The notes beneath the pieces were generated by a model. That model searched no databases. It was not told the DNA's origin and worked only from the letters and a program-made list of their open reading frames with translations. A stretch of 50,196 bases of DNA, from the NCBI GenBank assembly GCA_013388745.1, contig JACAER010000040.1:1-50196 (forward strand). Direction: 5' to 3'. The stretch is from Chloroflexota bacterium. GTDB lineage: Bacteria; Chloroflexota; Anaerolineae; Aggregatilineales; Phototrophicaceae. Positions 34,610-43,700 of this stretch are shown here, piece by piece. Both the position numbers and the translations under genes were made by a program. Every line of letters starts with the position of its first letter. The stretch's first letter is position 1.

Positions 34610-35983
34610 GTGGCAGACGAAGCAGTTATCAATTATCCCGATCTATTGGGCTATGTGACAGGCGGCGCGCGCTGCAATGTGAGTATCGTGCAAGTGGCGC
34701 TGGCGCTGCGCCCGCGCGTGGTAAAGGCTGGACGCTCGTTCGAAGTGCTGCTGCTGACACAAAATGCGTCCGACGCCGATGTTGATGTGACGGCGACGAT
34801 GAGCATCCCAGAGACCGACAGCGCCAAGAAAAAAGGGCGTTTCGTGACCAAGGCGGCGCGGCTGGTGGTGGGGCTGAAGCCGGCTGAAGTAGGCTACGTC
34901 GTGCTGCCGGTTTCGACGCTGCCGGACACGGCTATCGGCGCGGACTATAAAATCGGTGTGGAAATCAAAGCGACGCCCCTGCTGAAAGGCAGCGCCAAGC
35001 CGATGCGCGTGCGCCTGCCCGAAGGCGGCGAATTCGAGCCAACGCATATCGCGGCGGAAACGCTGAAAAAACTGGACGAGCTGAAGGGACTGACGTTTGT
35101 GACGCAGGCGCGCAGCCGGCTGGCGCCCAATACGCTGGAAACGAATCTCAGCGTGATGTCGGGCAAATTGGGCGAAATTGTCGATTTTAAACCGGGATGG
35201 GTGAGTCTGTGGACGCTGCGTGATCATCAGGATGATCGGCTGCTGCTGTACCGCTACCGCGACGCGATGTTAAATCAAGTACTGCCCAAGCTGAAACGCG
35301 CGCGCCTGTTCCAACCGCTGCTGGATGCGACCAGCGCGCGCTTCGAAAAAGCCGGCTATCCGCTCAAGCCTATCGAAGCGCAGTTTGTCGCCAAGCTGCT
35401 GACGCTGCTGCTGGAATATGCGTCACCGAGCGAGGTTTCGGCGGGCGGGCATGGCGGGCTAGCCGCAGGCAACTATAACCTGCTGCCGCTGCTGGACCAG
35501 AGCCGGCTGGCCGACCCACGCCCCATCACCGTGCCACACTGGTGCCGCGCGTTTTTGCGGACAATGACGCAGGAAGCCAACGCCGCCAACCATCCGGTGG
35601 AAGTCATCGCGCGGCTGTTGTATCCCGAACTGCTGCGCGACGCGCTGTTGTATGCTTTCCAGTTGATCGAACAGAACACGGGCGAAGAACTGGGCAGCGA
35701 AGAAGAAATGCGCACGTATGGCGAAACAGTGCTGGCGATGCTGGCGGGCGAACGCAAACTGGACTTTATCCACGCTTATATGCCGCTGGTACTTGGCGGG
35801 CTGTTGATCTTCGACAGCGTGATTATGCCGGGCGAAAAACTGGATGAACTGGTCAACGCCACAAAAAGGATGCTGGAAGAGCGCGCCGCAGAGAAAAACG
35901 CCGACAACGAACTGGTGTTCAGCGTCGGCGGGCGACTGCTGGATCGCGCCATTATGAAGTACGGCTACCGCGAGTTAGACTGA
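34610..35983 (+). CDS. Uncharacterised two-domain protein, paralogue A
   Basis: 457 residues from a GTG with AAGGGG 6 bases ahead. Residues 1-140 look like a beta-sandwich (NYPDLLGYVTGGARCNVSIV, then FEVLLLTQNASDADVDVTAT and LKPAEVGYVVLPVSTLPD), reminiscent of immunoglobulin-like or macroglobulin-type modules. Residues 165-457 are mainly helical, with YMPLVLGGLLIFDSVIMPGE near the end. No membrane segment, signal peptide or catalytic motif stands out. I do not recognise the family. The next gene is a diverged paralogue; the two are 13 bases apart. Confidence 0.82.
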   Translation: MADEAVINYPDLLGYVTGGARCNVSIVQVALALRPRVVKAGRSFEVLLLTQNASDADVDVTATMSIPETDSAKKKGRFVTKAARLVVGLKPAEVGYVVLPVSTLPDTAIGADYKIGVEIKATPLLKGSAKPMRVRLPEGGEFEPTHIAAETLKKLDELKGLTFVTQARSRLAPNTLETNLSVMSGKLGEIVDFKPGWVSLWTLRDHQDDRLLLYRYRDAMLNQVLPKLKRARLFQPLLDATSARFEKAGYPLKPIEAQFVAKLLTLLLEYASPSEVSAGGHGGLAAGNYNLLPLLDQSRLADPRPITVPHWCRAFLRTMTQEANAANHPVEVIARLLYPELLRDALLYAFQLIEQNTGEELGSEEEMRTYGETVLAMLAGERKLDFIHAYMPLVLGGLLIFDSVIMPGEKLDELVNATKRMLEERAAEKNADNELVFSVGGRLLDRAIMKYGYRELD

Positions 35984-35996
35984 GCAGCAAAGCACT

Positions 35997-37289
35997 ATGG
36001 ACAAAAAACGCCCACCTCTCGCTCATGTGATTTATCCGGATGTGCTGGGCGCGATCACCGATGGCGGGCGCGTCAACGGCGAGCACTTGCAATACGCGCT
36101 GGGGATTTTCCCGCGCCGCATTTACCTCAACCAGCCTCTGGAACTGTTCGTCTTGCTGCAAAGCATGATCGACAGCAAAATGCAGGTCAAGGTCGAACTC
36201 AAAACGCCGACACATGACCGCAGCGGCCATCTGATGCTGATCGACAGCGCCAAAATGCCGCATGTGCTGACGCTCCAGCCAGCAGAAACGGCGATTCTGC
36301 ATATTCCGCTGGTAGCGCACCCGCCGACAAAAGCCGCGTCGCGCATCCCGATTATGGCGCGGGTGACACCCAATGTGCCGCGCAATGCCAAAATTGTGCG
36401 CCAGCCGGACGGCGGGCCGCCGCCTTCGGTGCTGGCGCTGTCACCGTTTCGGCTGCAAGCCTTCCGCGAAGTGCATTTTGAAACGCGGCTGAACGGGGAC
36501 GCCCTGAAAACGACGTTCGATGTGGAAGCGCACACGCTGCCCGCCAGCGCCGCCCCGCTGCAACTGCGCTTTGAATCGCTGTGGGCACAGGAATATATGG
36601 CGATGGAAAGCAAGCTGGCACAGGGCAAGGTGGAGGAAGCGCGGCGGCTGGCAGTGAGCGGCGCGCACGGCAGCGCGTATGAGGCGCTGCGGGTGGCAGT
36701 GGGCGAAAAGTTCGCAGAACACGGCCTGCCGCTGCATCCCGGCGAAGTGCGCGCGATCACCAAAATGCTGTGCTATACGCTGGAGGAAGCGCCATCGCTG
36801 GAAGCGGGCGTGAACCTGGACGCGCAGCAGTGGTTCAAACGGCTGTGTCAGGCGATGGCCAGCGACGAAGACATCGGCGTCAGCACGGCGCTGGATGAGG
36901 CCGTGGTGAAATATGCCTTCGAGGCGCTGGTCTACGATGCCGTGCTGCTGGCGTTCGGGATGCTGCGTTCCCACAGCAAAGAAGACCTGGGCACGCCGGA
37001 GGAGCAGACGGCGTATGCGACGCGCGTGTTTAAATGGCTGGCGGGGCAAGTGCAGGGCGATCTGACGTATGTGTATTTGCCGCTGGTATTGGGAGGCGTG
37101 CTGACCGATCGCATGGTGGCGCTGAAGCGCCCGGATGACCCACGCGAGCTGATTGAGCAACTGCGCGAAGCGGCGCGCGGTCGCCAGCGCTTGCTGAGCG
37201 GCGAGGCCTCGGTAATCTTCCGCATTCTTGAGCGGCTGCTGCTGGACGCCGAGCAACTGCTTAACCGCGCGGGCTACCGGCGGTACTGA
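35997..37289 (+). CDS. Uncharacterised two-domain protein, paralogue B
   Basis: 430 residues from the ATG at 35997. It repeats the plan of paralogue A: IYPDVLGAITDGGRVNGEHL against NYPDLLGYVTGGARCNVSIV at the N-terminus, then LFVLLQSMIDSKMQVKVELK and LQPAETAILHIPLVAHPP. In the helical part, FAEHGLPLHPGEVRAITKML pairs with FEKAGYPLKPIEAQFVAKLL, and YLPLVLGGVL pairs with YMPLVLGGLL. Identity appears low overall but the pattern is continuous, so this is an old tandem duplication. It is expected to be cytoplasmic and may form a heterocomplex with A. Confidence 0.82.
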   Translation: MDKKRPPLAHVIYPDVLGAITDGGRVNGEHLQYALGIFPRRIYLNQPLELFVLLQSMIDSKMQVKVELKTPTHDRSGHLMLIDSAKMPHVLTLQPAETAILHIPLVAHPPTKAASRIPIMARVTPNVPRNAKIVRQPDGGPPPSVLALSPFRLQAFREVHFETRLNGDALKTTFDVEAHTLPASAAPLQLRFESLWAQEYMAMESKLAQGKVEEARRLAVSGAHGSAYEALRVAVGEKFAEHGLPLHPGEVRAITKMLCYTLEEAPSLEAGVNLDAQQWFKRLCQAMASDEDIGVSTALDEAVVKYAFEALVYDAVLLAFGMLRSHSKEDLGTPEEQTAYATRVFKWLAGQVQGDLTYVYLPLVLGGVLTDRMVALKRPDDPRELIEQLREAARGRQRLLSGEASVIFRILERLLLDAEQLLNRAGYRRY

Positions 37290-37300
37290 AATCGCAGGAC

Positions 37301-37336
37301 AAAAAAGGGCGCAGCAAATCACCGCACCCTTTTTTT
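37301..37336. terminator. Bidirectional intrinsic terminator
   Basis: AAAAAAGGG-c-GC on the left pairs with GC-a-CCCTTTTTT on the right (one mismatch) around a short loop, giving a T-run on each strand. It lies between the convergent paralogue B and citrate synthase genes. Confidence 0.85.
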
Positions 37337-37351
37337 GATCACGCGCCGTGT

Positions 37352-38497
37352 TTAACGTTCAGACAGCGGTGTCCACTTCAAGTCCATCGGGCCGGTGTAG
37401 GTAACATCGGGGCGAATCAGGCGCCCGCCCATACCTTCGATGACGTGCGCGGCCCAACCGGCAATGCGCGCCATAGCGAAGAGCGGCGGGAACATGTCGA
37501 TATCCAGATTGAGCGTGTAGAGCACGATCGCGCTGTAGTAATCGACGTTGGCGTAGAGCTTACGCTGAATGAAGTATTCTTCCGAGCGCGCCAGATTATC
37601 GAGCCGTTCGGCGATCTGGAACCATTTTTCGTTGCCAGAAACGTGCGCCAGTTGGCGCGCTTTTTCTTTCAGGATGGCCGCACGCGGGTCGAGCGCTTTG
37701 TAGATGCGGTGGCCGATGCCCATGATGCGCCGGTCTTTGCCACGAATCTCGCGGGTGAACCATGCTTCGACATGCGCCGGGTCGCCGATTTCGACAAACT
37801 GCTGCATGGCTTCGGCGTTGGCGCCGCCGTGCGAGGGACCTTTGAGCGCGCCGATCGCGCCGACAATCGCGCTGTAAAAATCCGCGCCGGTAGCAGTGAT
37901 GACGCGCGAGGTGAAGGTGCTGGCGTTCATGCCGTGTTCGGCCAGCAGCACCATGTAGGTGTTGATAGCGTCGCTGGCGGTTTTGTCGGGTTCTTTGCCG
38001 TCCAGCATGTAGACGAAGTTCTGCGCCAGCATCAGGTCTTTGCGCGGGGCGATCGGCATATGGCCTTTGCGAATACGATCCCACGCGGCGCAAATGGTGG
38101 TGATCTGGCCGGTGAGCCGCACCGCTTTACGGCGCACGGCGTCCATGCTCATGTCTTCCGCTTCGGGGTCATAGAGCGCCAGCAGCGAGACGGCCGTGCG
38201 CAGCACTGCCATGGGGTTAGCGTTGGTAGGATAAATCTTGAGTTGATCAACAACAGCCTGCGGCAAAGCGGCGGCTTCGGCAATTGCGGCGCGCAGTTGT
38301 TCGAGTTCCTGCCCGTTAGGCAGGCGGTGATTCCACAGGAGATAGACAATTTCTTCAAACTGGGCGTGTTCGGCCAGGTCTTCGATCTTGTAGCCTTCGT
38401 AAATCAGACGCCCGTTTTCGCCGTCCACAAGGCTGGTGCTGCTGTCGGCGACGACAACGCCCTGCAAGCCTTTTCCGGCAGTAGATGCTTCAGCCAT
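37352..38497 (-). CDS. gltA: Citrate synthase
   Basis: 381 residues from the ATG at 38497 (GGAG 10 bases ahead; the frame is open 38 codons upstream but that part lies over the promoter). LKGPSHGGANAEAMQQF and IMGIGHRIYKALDPRA hold the two catalytic His, and YANVDYYSAIVLYTLNLDID the catalytic Asp; RIAGWAAHVIE is the C-terminal signature. It condenses oxaloacetate and acetyl-CoA in the TCA cycle. Length and the short N-terminus fit the dimeric type common in Gram-positives and archaea. A 2-methylcitrate synthase role cannot be excluded from sequence alone. Confidence 0.93.
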   Translation of the reverse strand: MAEASTAGKGLQGVVVADSSTSLVDGENGRLIYEGYKIEDLAEHAQFEEIVYLLWNHRLPNGQELEQLRAAIAEAAALPQAVVDQLKIYPTNANPMAVLRTAVSLLALYDPEAEDMSMDAVRRKAVRLTGQITTICAAWDRIRKGHMPIAPRKDLMLAQNFVYMLDGKEPDKTASDAINTYMVLLAEHGMNASTFTSRVITATGADFYSAIVGAIGALKGPSHGGANAEAMQQFVEIGDPAHVEAWFTREIRGKDRRIMGIGHRIYKALDPRAAILKEKARQLAHVSGNEKWFQIAERLDNLARSEEYFIQRKLYANVDYYSAIVLYTLNLDIDMFPPLFAMARIAGWAAHVIEGMGGRLIRPDVTYTGPMDLKWTPLSER

Positions 38498-38964
38498 GAT
38501 AAACCAGACTCCTTCATGCGTTTCGGATGTGTTCGTACAAGCCCCATTGCGGGCATGATGCCAATTGAGTGGGTGATACTTCGGAAAAAACGTGAAGCAG
38601 CAAATAAGCATCGCCGAGAGGCAAGTATAAACCCGCCATCGGGCACAAGCAATCCGCAGCGCCGTTTCCTATGCAAAGCCTAAGAATTATTTACAAAAAG
38701 GCGTTAGCCCGCCAGAAAGCCGCGCCGTTTGACGGCAGTGAATGAAAGCGCGCCCGGCGGCGCTTACGACGCGGCGGCTTCTTTGTTACCCTGAAAGTAA
38801 AAAGCAAAGTCGCACGGAAGAACGCTTATGCGCTGCGCACGTTTTCTGTGGCACGAGTTCGGCGATTGGCATTTGCTGCTGCCGCGAGCCGTCCCCTAGT
38901 CCAAGCCGCGATTTGTCGCTATACTCGCGTGCAATTCATTTCATGCGTGCGGTGATAAGGGACA
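38498..38964. other. 467-base intergenic region with divergent promoters
   Basis: No gene is supported here. A minus-strand promoter for citrate synthase lies at 38652-38624. For the plus strand a TATACT box at 38920-38925 precedes the miniprotein gene, without a clear -35. The rest is featureless. Confidence 0.6.
38624..38652 (-). promoter_or_regulatory. Candidate promoter of citrate synthase
   Basis: On the minus strand TTGCTT (38652-38647) and TATACT (38629-38624) are exactly 17 bases apart. This predicts a leader of about 120 bases. Confidence 0.65.
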
Positions 38965-39090
38965 ATGATGGACACAACACTACAGGTGATTTTGGCAGCG
39001 CTGCTGTGCGGTGTGGTAGCAATCGCGATCGGGGTCGCTTTGGGCACAGCGCTGGCGGTCGGTATGCGGCGCGGCGGAGACGAGGAATAA
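38965..39090 (+). CDS. 41-residue single-TM miniprotein
   Basis: The frame starts ATGATG with GGGA just upstream and ends TAA at 39090. The protein begins MMDTTLQVILAALLCGVVAI, continues as one Ala/Gly/Val membrane helix to about residue 32, and ends MRRGGDEE, a short charged tail that would be cytoplasmic by the positive-inside rule. A TATACT box is 40 bases upstream and a strong terminator lies 74 bases downstream, so it has its own transcription unit. Function unknown. It is the kind of gene that automated calling often misses. Confidence 0.65.
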   Translation: MMDTTLQVILAALLCGVVAIAIGVALGTALAVGMRRGGDEE

Positions 39091-39163
39091 CAGCGCGCTT
39101 AGCAGTTAGCAGTCGTCAGTTTTCAGTTGGCTGTGTGAGGCGGGCAACCGCCGATAGAAGCCG

Positions 39164-39203
39164 AAAAAGAGGCGCAGCCCATCATAGGCCCGCGCCTCTT
39201 TTT
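39164..39203. terminator. Bidirectional intrinsic terminator
   Basis: AAAAAGAGGCGC (39164-39175) and GCGCCTCTTTTT (39192-39203) are perfectly complementary, with a 16-base loop. It serves both the miniprotein gene and the convergent SH3 protein gene ending at 39208. Confidence 0.92.
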
Positions 39204-39207
39204 GATT

Positions 39208-40734
39208 TCAGCCGCCGCTGCTGACGAGTGTCAGCGTAAAAGGTACGGTGAGCTGGCAGTTGAAGCCGGCGAATTCAATTGTGTCGCTGCCATTGATGCG
39301 ATCAGGCGCAGCAACGTTGAGCGCTACAGAGTGGATGTTGCCGAGACCATCGGTGTAGGTGGCGATATAGTTTGTGCCGTCGAACGTGTAACTGATGCCG
39401 CCGCGCAGCAGCGCCGCGCCGTTCATGCGGATGTCGTTGAGTTCGCCCGCGCTTTCGAAGGGCACGACGGTGCCATCGGGACAGGTGGCGCTGGCAACGC
39501 CCCAGGTAAAGCGCCAGTTGCCGGCGATCGGCTGCCCCGCGGTCACAGGGAGCGGCGTGGGCACCGTCACCTGATCCGGCAGCAGTTCGGTGGGCAGCGC
39601 CTGCACATCGTTGGAATCAATGGGCTGCGGCGCGCTGGGGCCAGAGACAGGCGTCAGGTCGTCGCCCAACTGGACGCTGACGCTGGTGCCGGCGACAGCA
39701 GTGCTGGTTTCGCCGTTGGCCGTGACCTGTGAAGCCCCATCCAGTTGATTGACCTGCAACTGACCGTCGGCATTGGTTTGCACAAAGGCCGTGCCGTTCA
39801 GTTCGATTACGACTTCGTCAATCGAGATACTGATAGCGGCCGCGCCTTCGGGCGACTGCACGAGAATGCCGCTGTTGGGCGCTTCGCTGCACGGCGCATC
39901 GTCGCTGCCGGTTTGCAGCGTGAAGGCCTGCATCGGCCCGAAGCTGACATCATCCAGGCCAACTTCATCATCTGGCGAAACGATGGGCAGCGCGCTCAGA
40001 TCGCCAGAGGGGGTAACAAACTCGGCGGCCAGCCAGCCCAGCCGGAACGTGTTATCGGAGGTGGGCACACGCACACGCAGCCAGCTACCGTCTTCCAGGC
40101 GGCCATTGGCGGTGATGCTTTCGCCCTGCGCCAGCACACCCAGAATCTCGCCGCTGGTGGTGGGTTCGGCGCGCAGGCGCACATCCTCATCGGCGGTCAC
40201 GGGGACAAACTGGCTGGTGGTATCGAGACTGACATTGCCGAACAGCAAGATAGTGGTAGGTTCGCTGTTGGGCGATGTCTGGATTTGCATGAGCACAACG
40301 CCCCAGAAGCCGCGCGCGATGTCCATCGCGTTCAGGCGCAGGCTTTCGATGTCCACCACATCGGCGATGTCGCCGGGGCGGACGAAGCGGAACTGCTGCA
40401 CCCCCGCGCGCGGCGAGGCATCCAAAACGAGGTAGCCGTAACAGATTTCGTCGATCGCCAGATCCTGGCATTCTTCGCGGACGACGCTGAGCGCGTTTTC
40501 GACAATCGCCGGACAGTCAAAGACTGGCGTGGAAGTGGGCAGCGTGCCGGTCGGGGTAGCGGTTGGCGTGGCGCTCACTGTGGCGGAAACGGTGGCGCGC
40601 GGCGTAGCTGTCACCGTGGCGCGGGCGGTGAGCGTGGCGCGCGGCGTGGGTGTGCCGGTCTGGGCGCTGATGACGGCGGGCAGCAGCAGCCCAACCAGCA
40701 GCAGTGCCACGAGTCCTATGAACCTTGATTTCAT
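39208..40734 (-). CDS. Secreted protein with SH3b domain and Thr/Ala-rich linker
   Basis: 508 residues from the ATG at 40734 with GGAG 8 bases ahead. Signal peptide 1-25 (FIGLVALLLVGLLLPAVISA-Q). A Thr/Ala/Pro linker (about 26-70) is followed by an Ala/Asp-rich domain with four Cys. A bacterial SH3 domain spans about 175-240 (DVRLRAEPTTSGEILGVLAQ, GSWLRVRVP, LGWLAAEFV). Later there is a FecR-like strand pattern (VVIELNGTAFVQTNADGQLQ) and a C-terminal lipocalin-like strand set. The ATG overlaps the TGA of the upstream kinase gene as ATGA, so the two proteins are translationally coupled. Confidence 0.85.
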   Translation of the reverse strand: MKSRFIGLVALLLVGLLLPAVISAQTGTPTPRATLTARATVTATPRATVSATVSATPTATPTGTLPTSTPVFDCPAIVENALSVVREECQDLAIDEICYGYLVLDASPRAGVQQFRFVRPGDIADVVDIESLRLNAMDIARGFWGVVLMQIQTSPNSEPTTILLFGNVSLDTTSQFVPVTADEDVRLRAEPTTSGEILGVLAQGESITANGRLEDGSWLRVRVPTSDNTFRLGWLAAEFVTPSGDLSALPIVSPDDEVGLDDVSFGPMQAFTLQTGSDDAPCSEAPNSGILVQSPEGAAAISISIDEVVIELNGTAFVQTNADGQLQVNQLDGASQVTANGETSTAVAGTSVSVQLGDDLTPVSGPSAPQPIDSNDVQALPTELLPDQVTVPTPLPVTAGQPIAGNWRFTWGVASATCPDGTVVPFESAGELNDIRMNGAALLRGGISYTFDGTNYIATYTDGLGNIHSVALNVAAPDRINGSDTIEFAGFNCQLTVPFTLTLVSSGG

Positions 40735-43700
40735 CCAGATGCTCCTGTTGATGAACACAGTGTGACGAAGGGTTGGTTGGGAATGTAATGCTGCCATTCA
40801 TCCTCAGTCAGCGGACGGTTGGCAATACGACAAGCGCGTGCGCTCCACGAGTCGAGATCGACATCCCAACGGAAAATGGCCGCATCATCGCCGCCGGAAA
40901 ACAGCGCGGCGCTGTCGGCGCTGAAGGCCAGCGCGTTGACTTGCCCGCGATGCGCCACCAGCGGCGTGCCCATCATGCGGCGCGCGGCCACGTCCCAGAG
41001 AATCACCGTGCGCGCGCGCGTGCCGGTCGCCAGCAGCCGCCCATCGGGGCTAAAAGCGACGCTCAAGACCCAATCGGACTGTGGGCGCAGCGCTTCGCCG
41101 ATCTGTGTGCCGGTCGCCACGTCCCACAGGCGCACCGTGCCGTCGCGGCAGCCGGAGGCCAGCAGTGTGCCATCGGGACTAAAGGCGATGCTGGTGATGT
41201 TGTCGGTGTGGCCGGAGAGTGGTTGGCCGATGGGCTGCATGGTGTCGCTGTTCCACAGACGAATCGTGCGGTCGAATGAGCCGGACGCCAGGATACGCCC
41301 ATCGGGGCTGAAGGCCAGCCCGGAGATACGATCGGTCCCGTGCCCACGCAGTTGTCCGGCAGCGGTGAGGGTGTCCTGGGTGATGTTCCACAGGAAAATG
41401 CCGCCAGTGGCAGCGCCCGCCGCCAGCAGGGGGCGCTGCGGATGATAGGCCAGCGCGAAGACCTGGTGATTGGAGTCAAACGTGAATTGTTCCGTGCGCG
41501 TGGCGACATTGTAAACGAGAATCTGCTGGTCGAGCGTGCCGGCCACAAGCTGGCTGCCATCGGGGCTGAAAACCGCGTCGAGAACCAGGCTGTCGTAATC
41601 GCTGAGCAGCGGCACAAAGGCGCTGCCATCCCACAGCGCCAGCGCGCCGCCGCTGCTGCTGCTGACGTCGCCGCTGGTAACGGCGAACATGGCGCTGTCA
41701 GCGGGGTTAGCGGCCAGACGCAGAATGGGCTGTGTTTGCGCGGGCAGCGCGGCGGCCAGCGCTTGACTGCTGCGGATGTCCCACAGCAGGACAGTGGTAT
41801 CGGTGCCGCCTGAAGCCAGCGTATAGCCATCGGGCGCGAAAGCTAAACCGCGAATCGGGCGCGAGGCGACATTGGTCAGGCGGCCTACCTGCTGTCCGAG
41901 CGCGTAATTCCACAGGAAAATATTGCCGTTCGCGTCGCCAATCGCCAGCGTAACCGCGCCAGGCACGAAGGCCACGCTGCGCGCTTCGTTGGTCAGGCGC
42001 GGATAGGTAGGCAGCAGCGCCTGGGTCTGTGTGTTCCACAGATAGACGTTGGTATCTCCGCTGGCGGCGGCCAGAACACGGCCATCGCCGCTGTACGCCA
42101 GGCTGTAGATCACGGCCTGCGCGCTGATGATAGTGCTGCTGCTGGCCTGCGCCGGATCGCGGATGTCCCACAGGCGCACGCTGTTGTCTTCGCCGCCCGC
42201 CGCCAGGGTTTGGCCGTCGGGACTGAAGGCGATGCTGTAAATCTGGTTCTGCTGCGCGTCGATGCGCGCGCGCACGGCGCCGCTGGCCGCATCCCACAGC
42301 ATGATCGTGCCGTCCTGCCCGGCAGAGGCAATCGTCTGCCCATCAGGGCTGATGGCGACCGTCAACACGGTTTGCGTGTGCCCGCTGAGGATACGCATGG
42401 CGGGATTTTCGACGCCAGCGCTTAGATCCCAGATGATGAGCGTGGTATCGGTGCTGGCGGAAACCAGGAACGAGGCATCAGGGCTGAAGGCGATGGCATT
42501 CACGCGCAGGGTGTGGCCGCGCAGCGGTTGGCCGAGCGGCTGCCCGGTGGTGGGATCCCACAGGCGCACGGTTTCGTCCATGCTGGTGGAGGCCAGCAGC
42601 GGCTGCCGGGCGTTGGGGCTGAAAGCCACGCGCAGCACTTCGTCTTCATGGCCATAGAGGAAGCGGGTCAACTGTGGACGCGCCAGCAGCGCCGTTAGCA
42701 GGCTGTTGCGCCCCTCGAAGGTGTCGTCGACTTGCAGCGAGCCGAGACTGAGCAGCAGCGCCAGATCGGTCTGCGCGGTGTTGGTGATGGCGGTCAGCGC
42801 CGCCGAACGCGCGGTCGAGGTGCGCTCGTTTTCTTCGGCGCGTTCGCGCTGGGCGACAGCCGTGGCTTCGGCGATCTGCGCATTGTTCTGGCCGATAAAC
42901 GCCAGCACGGCGGTCAGGACGGCGACGATGGTGAGCACGACCAGCGCGGCGATGACGGTATTGCGGCGGCGCACGTTACGCTGCCTGAGCGCGAGACTGG
43001 CGGCGATGAATTCGCTCTCCTGCTCGCTGAGAATCAAGGTTTTGCTGTCACGCAGTTTGGTGAACTCCTCCAAACGCGCGCCAGACGCCAGGAAACTGGC
43101 GTCCCCTTTGCCGTTGGCCCAATCACCGCTGGCGGTTATCAGTCGGCGCTGCGAGTCCAGTTCTTCGCGGCTGCTGCGAATCCATTCGCGGAACTCCTGC
43201 CATTCGCGGATTAAGGCTTCGTGGGCGATCTCGACAGTGGGATAGCGCGTCTGCTGCTCATTGTCGAAAGTCAGCAGGCGGTATTTGGCGAAGGTGTTCA
43301 TGATCTGCTCAAGACGCTTGCGTTCTTCGGTGTCGGCCCCCGAAAGCAGATCGGATTGCAGGATGCGGCGGCGGGTGGCTTCTGCCCCTTCGTTGAGCGT
43401 AATCAAGCGCAAAAACATCTGCTTGACGGCCTGCCGGTTCTCGTTTTTCATTGGCTGGTACAGTTCGTCGGCGCGGCGCGCCAGCGCCCCCGATACCCCG
43501 CCCATGCGCGTGTAGGCGTCCAGCGTTAGCGTGATGCCCTTGCGCGCGTTGAACAATTCCATCAGGGCATATTGCAGCAGCGGCAGCGCGCCGGGCTGTT
43601 TGTTGATGTCGGTGACGATGGCCGAAACCAGGCTCGATTCGAGCTTCAGACCGACGCGCTCCGCCGGGCCGACGATCGCCTGCTCTAATTCTTTGGCCGA

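Noticed and set aside
38742..39224. 160-residue plus-strand frame overlapping the miniprotein
   Set aside because: Arg/Ser-rich, crosses the promoter and terminator, and shows no protein-like pattern.
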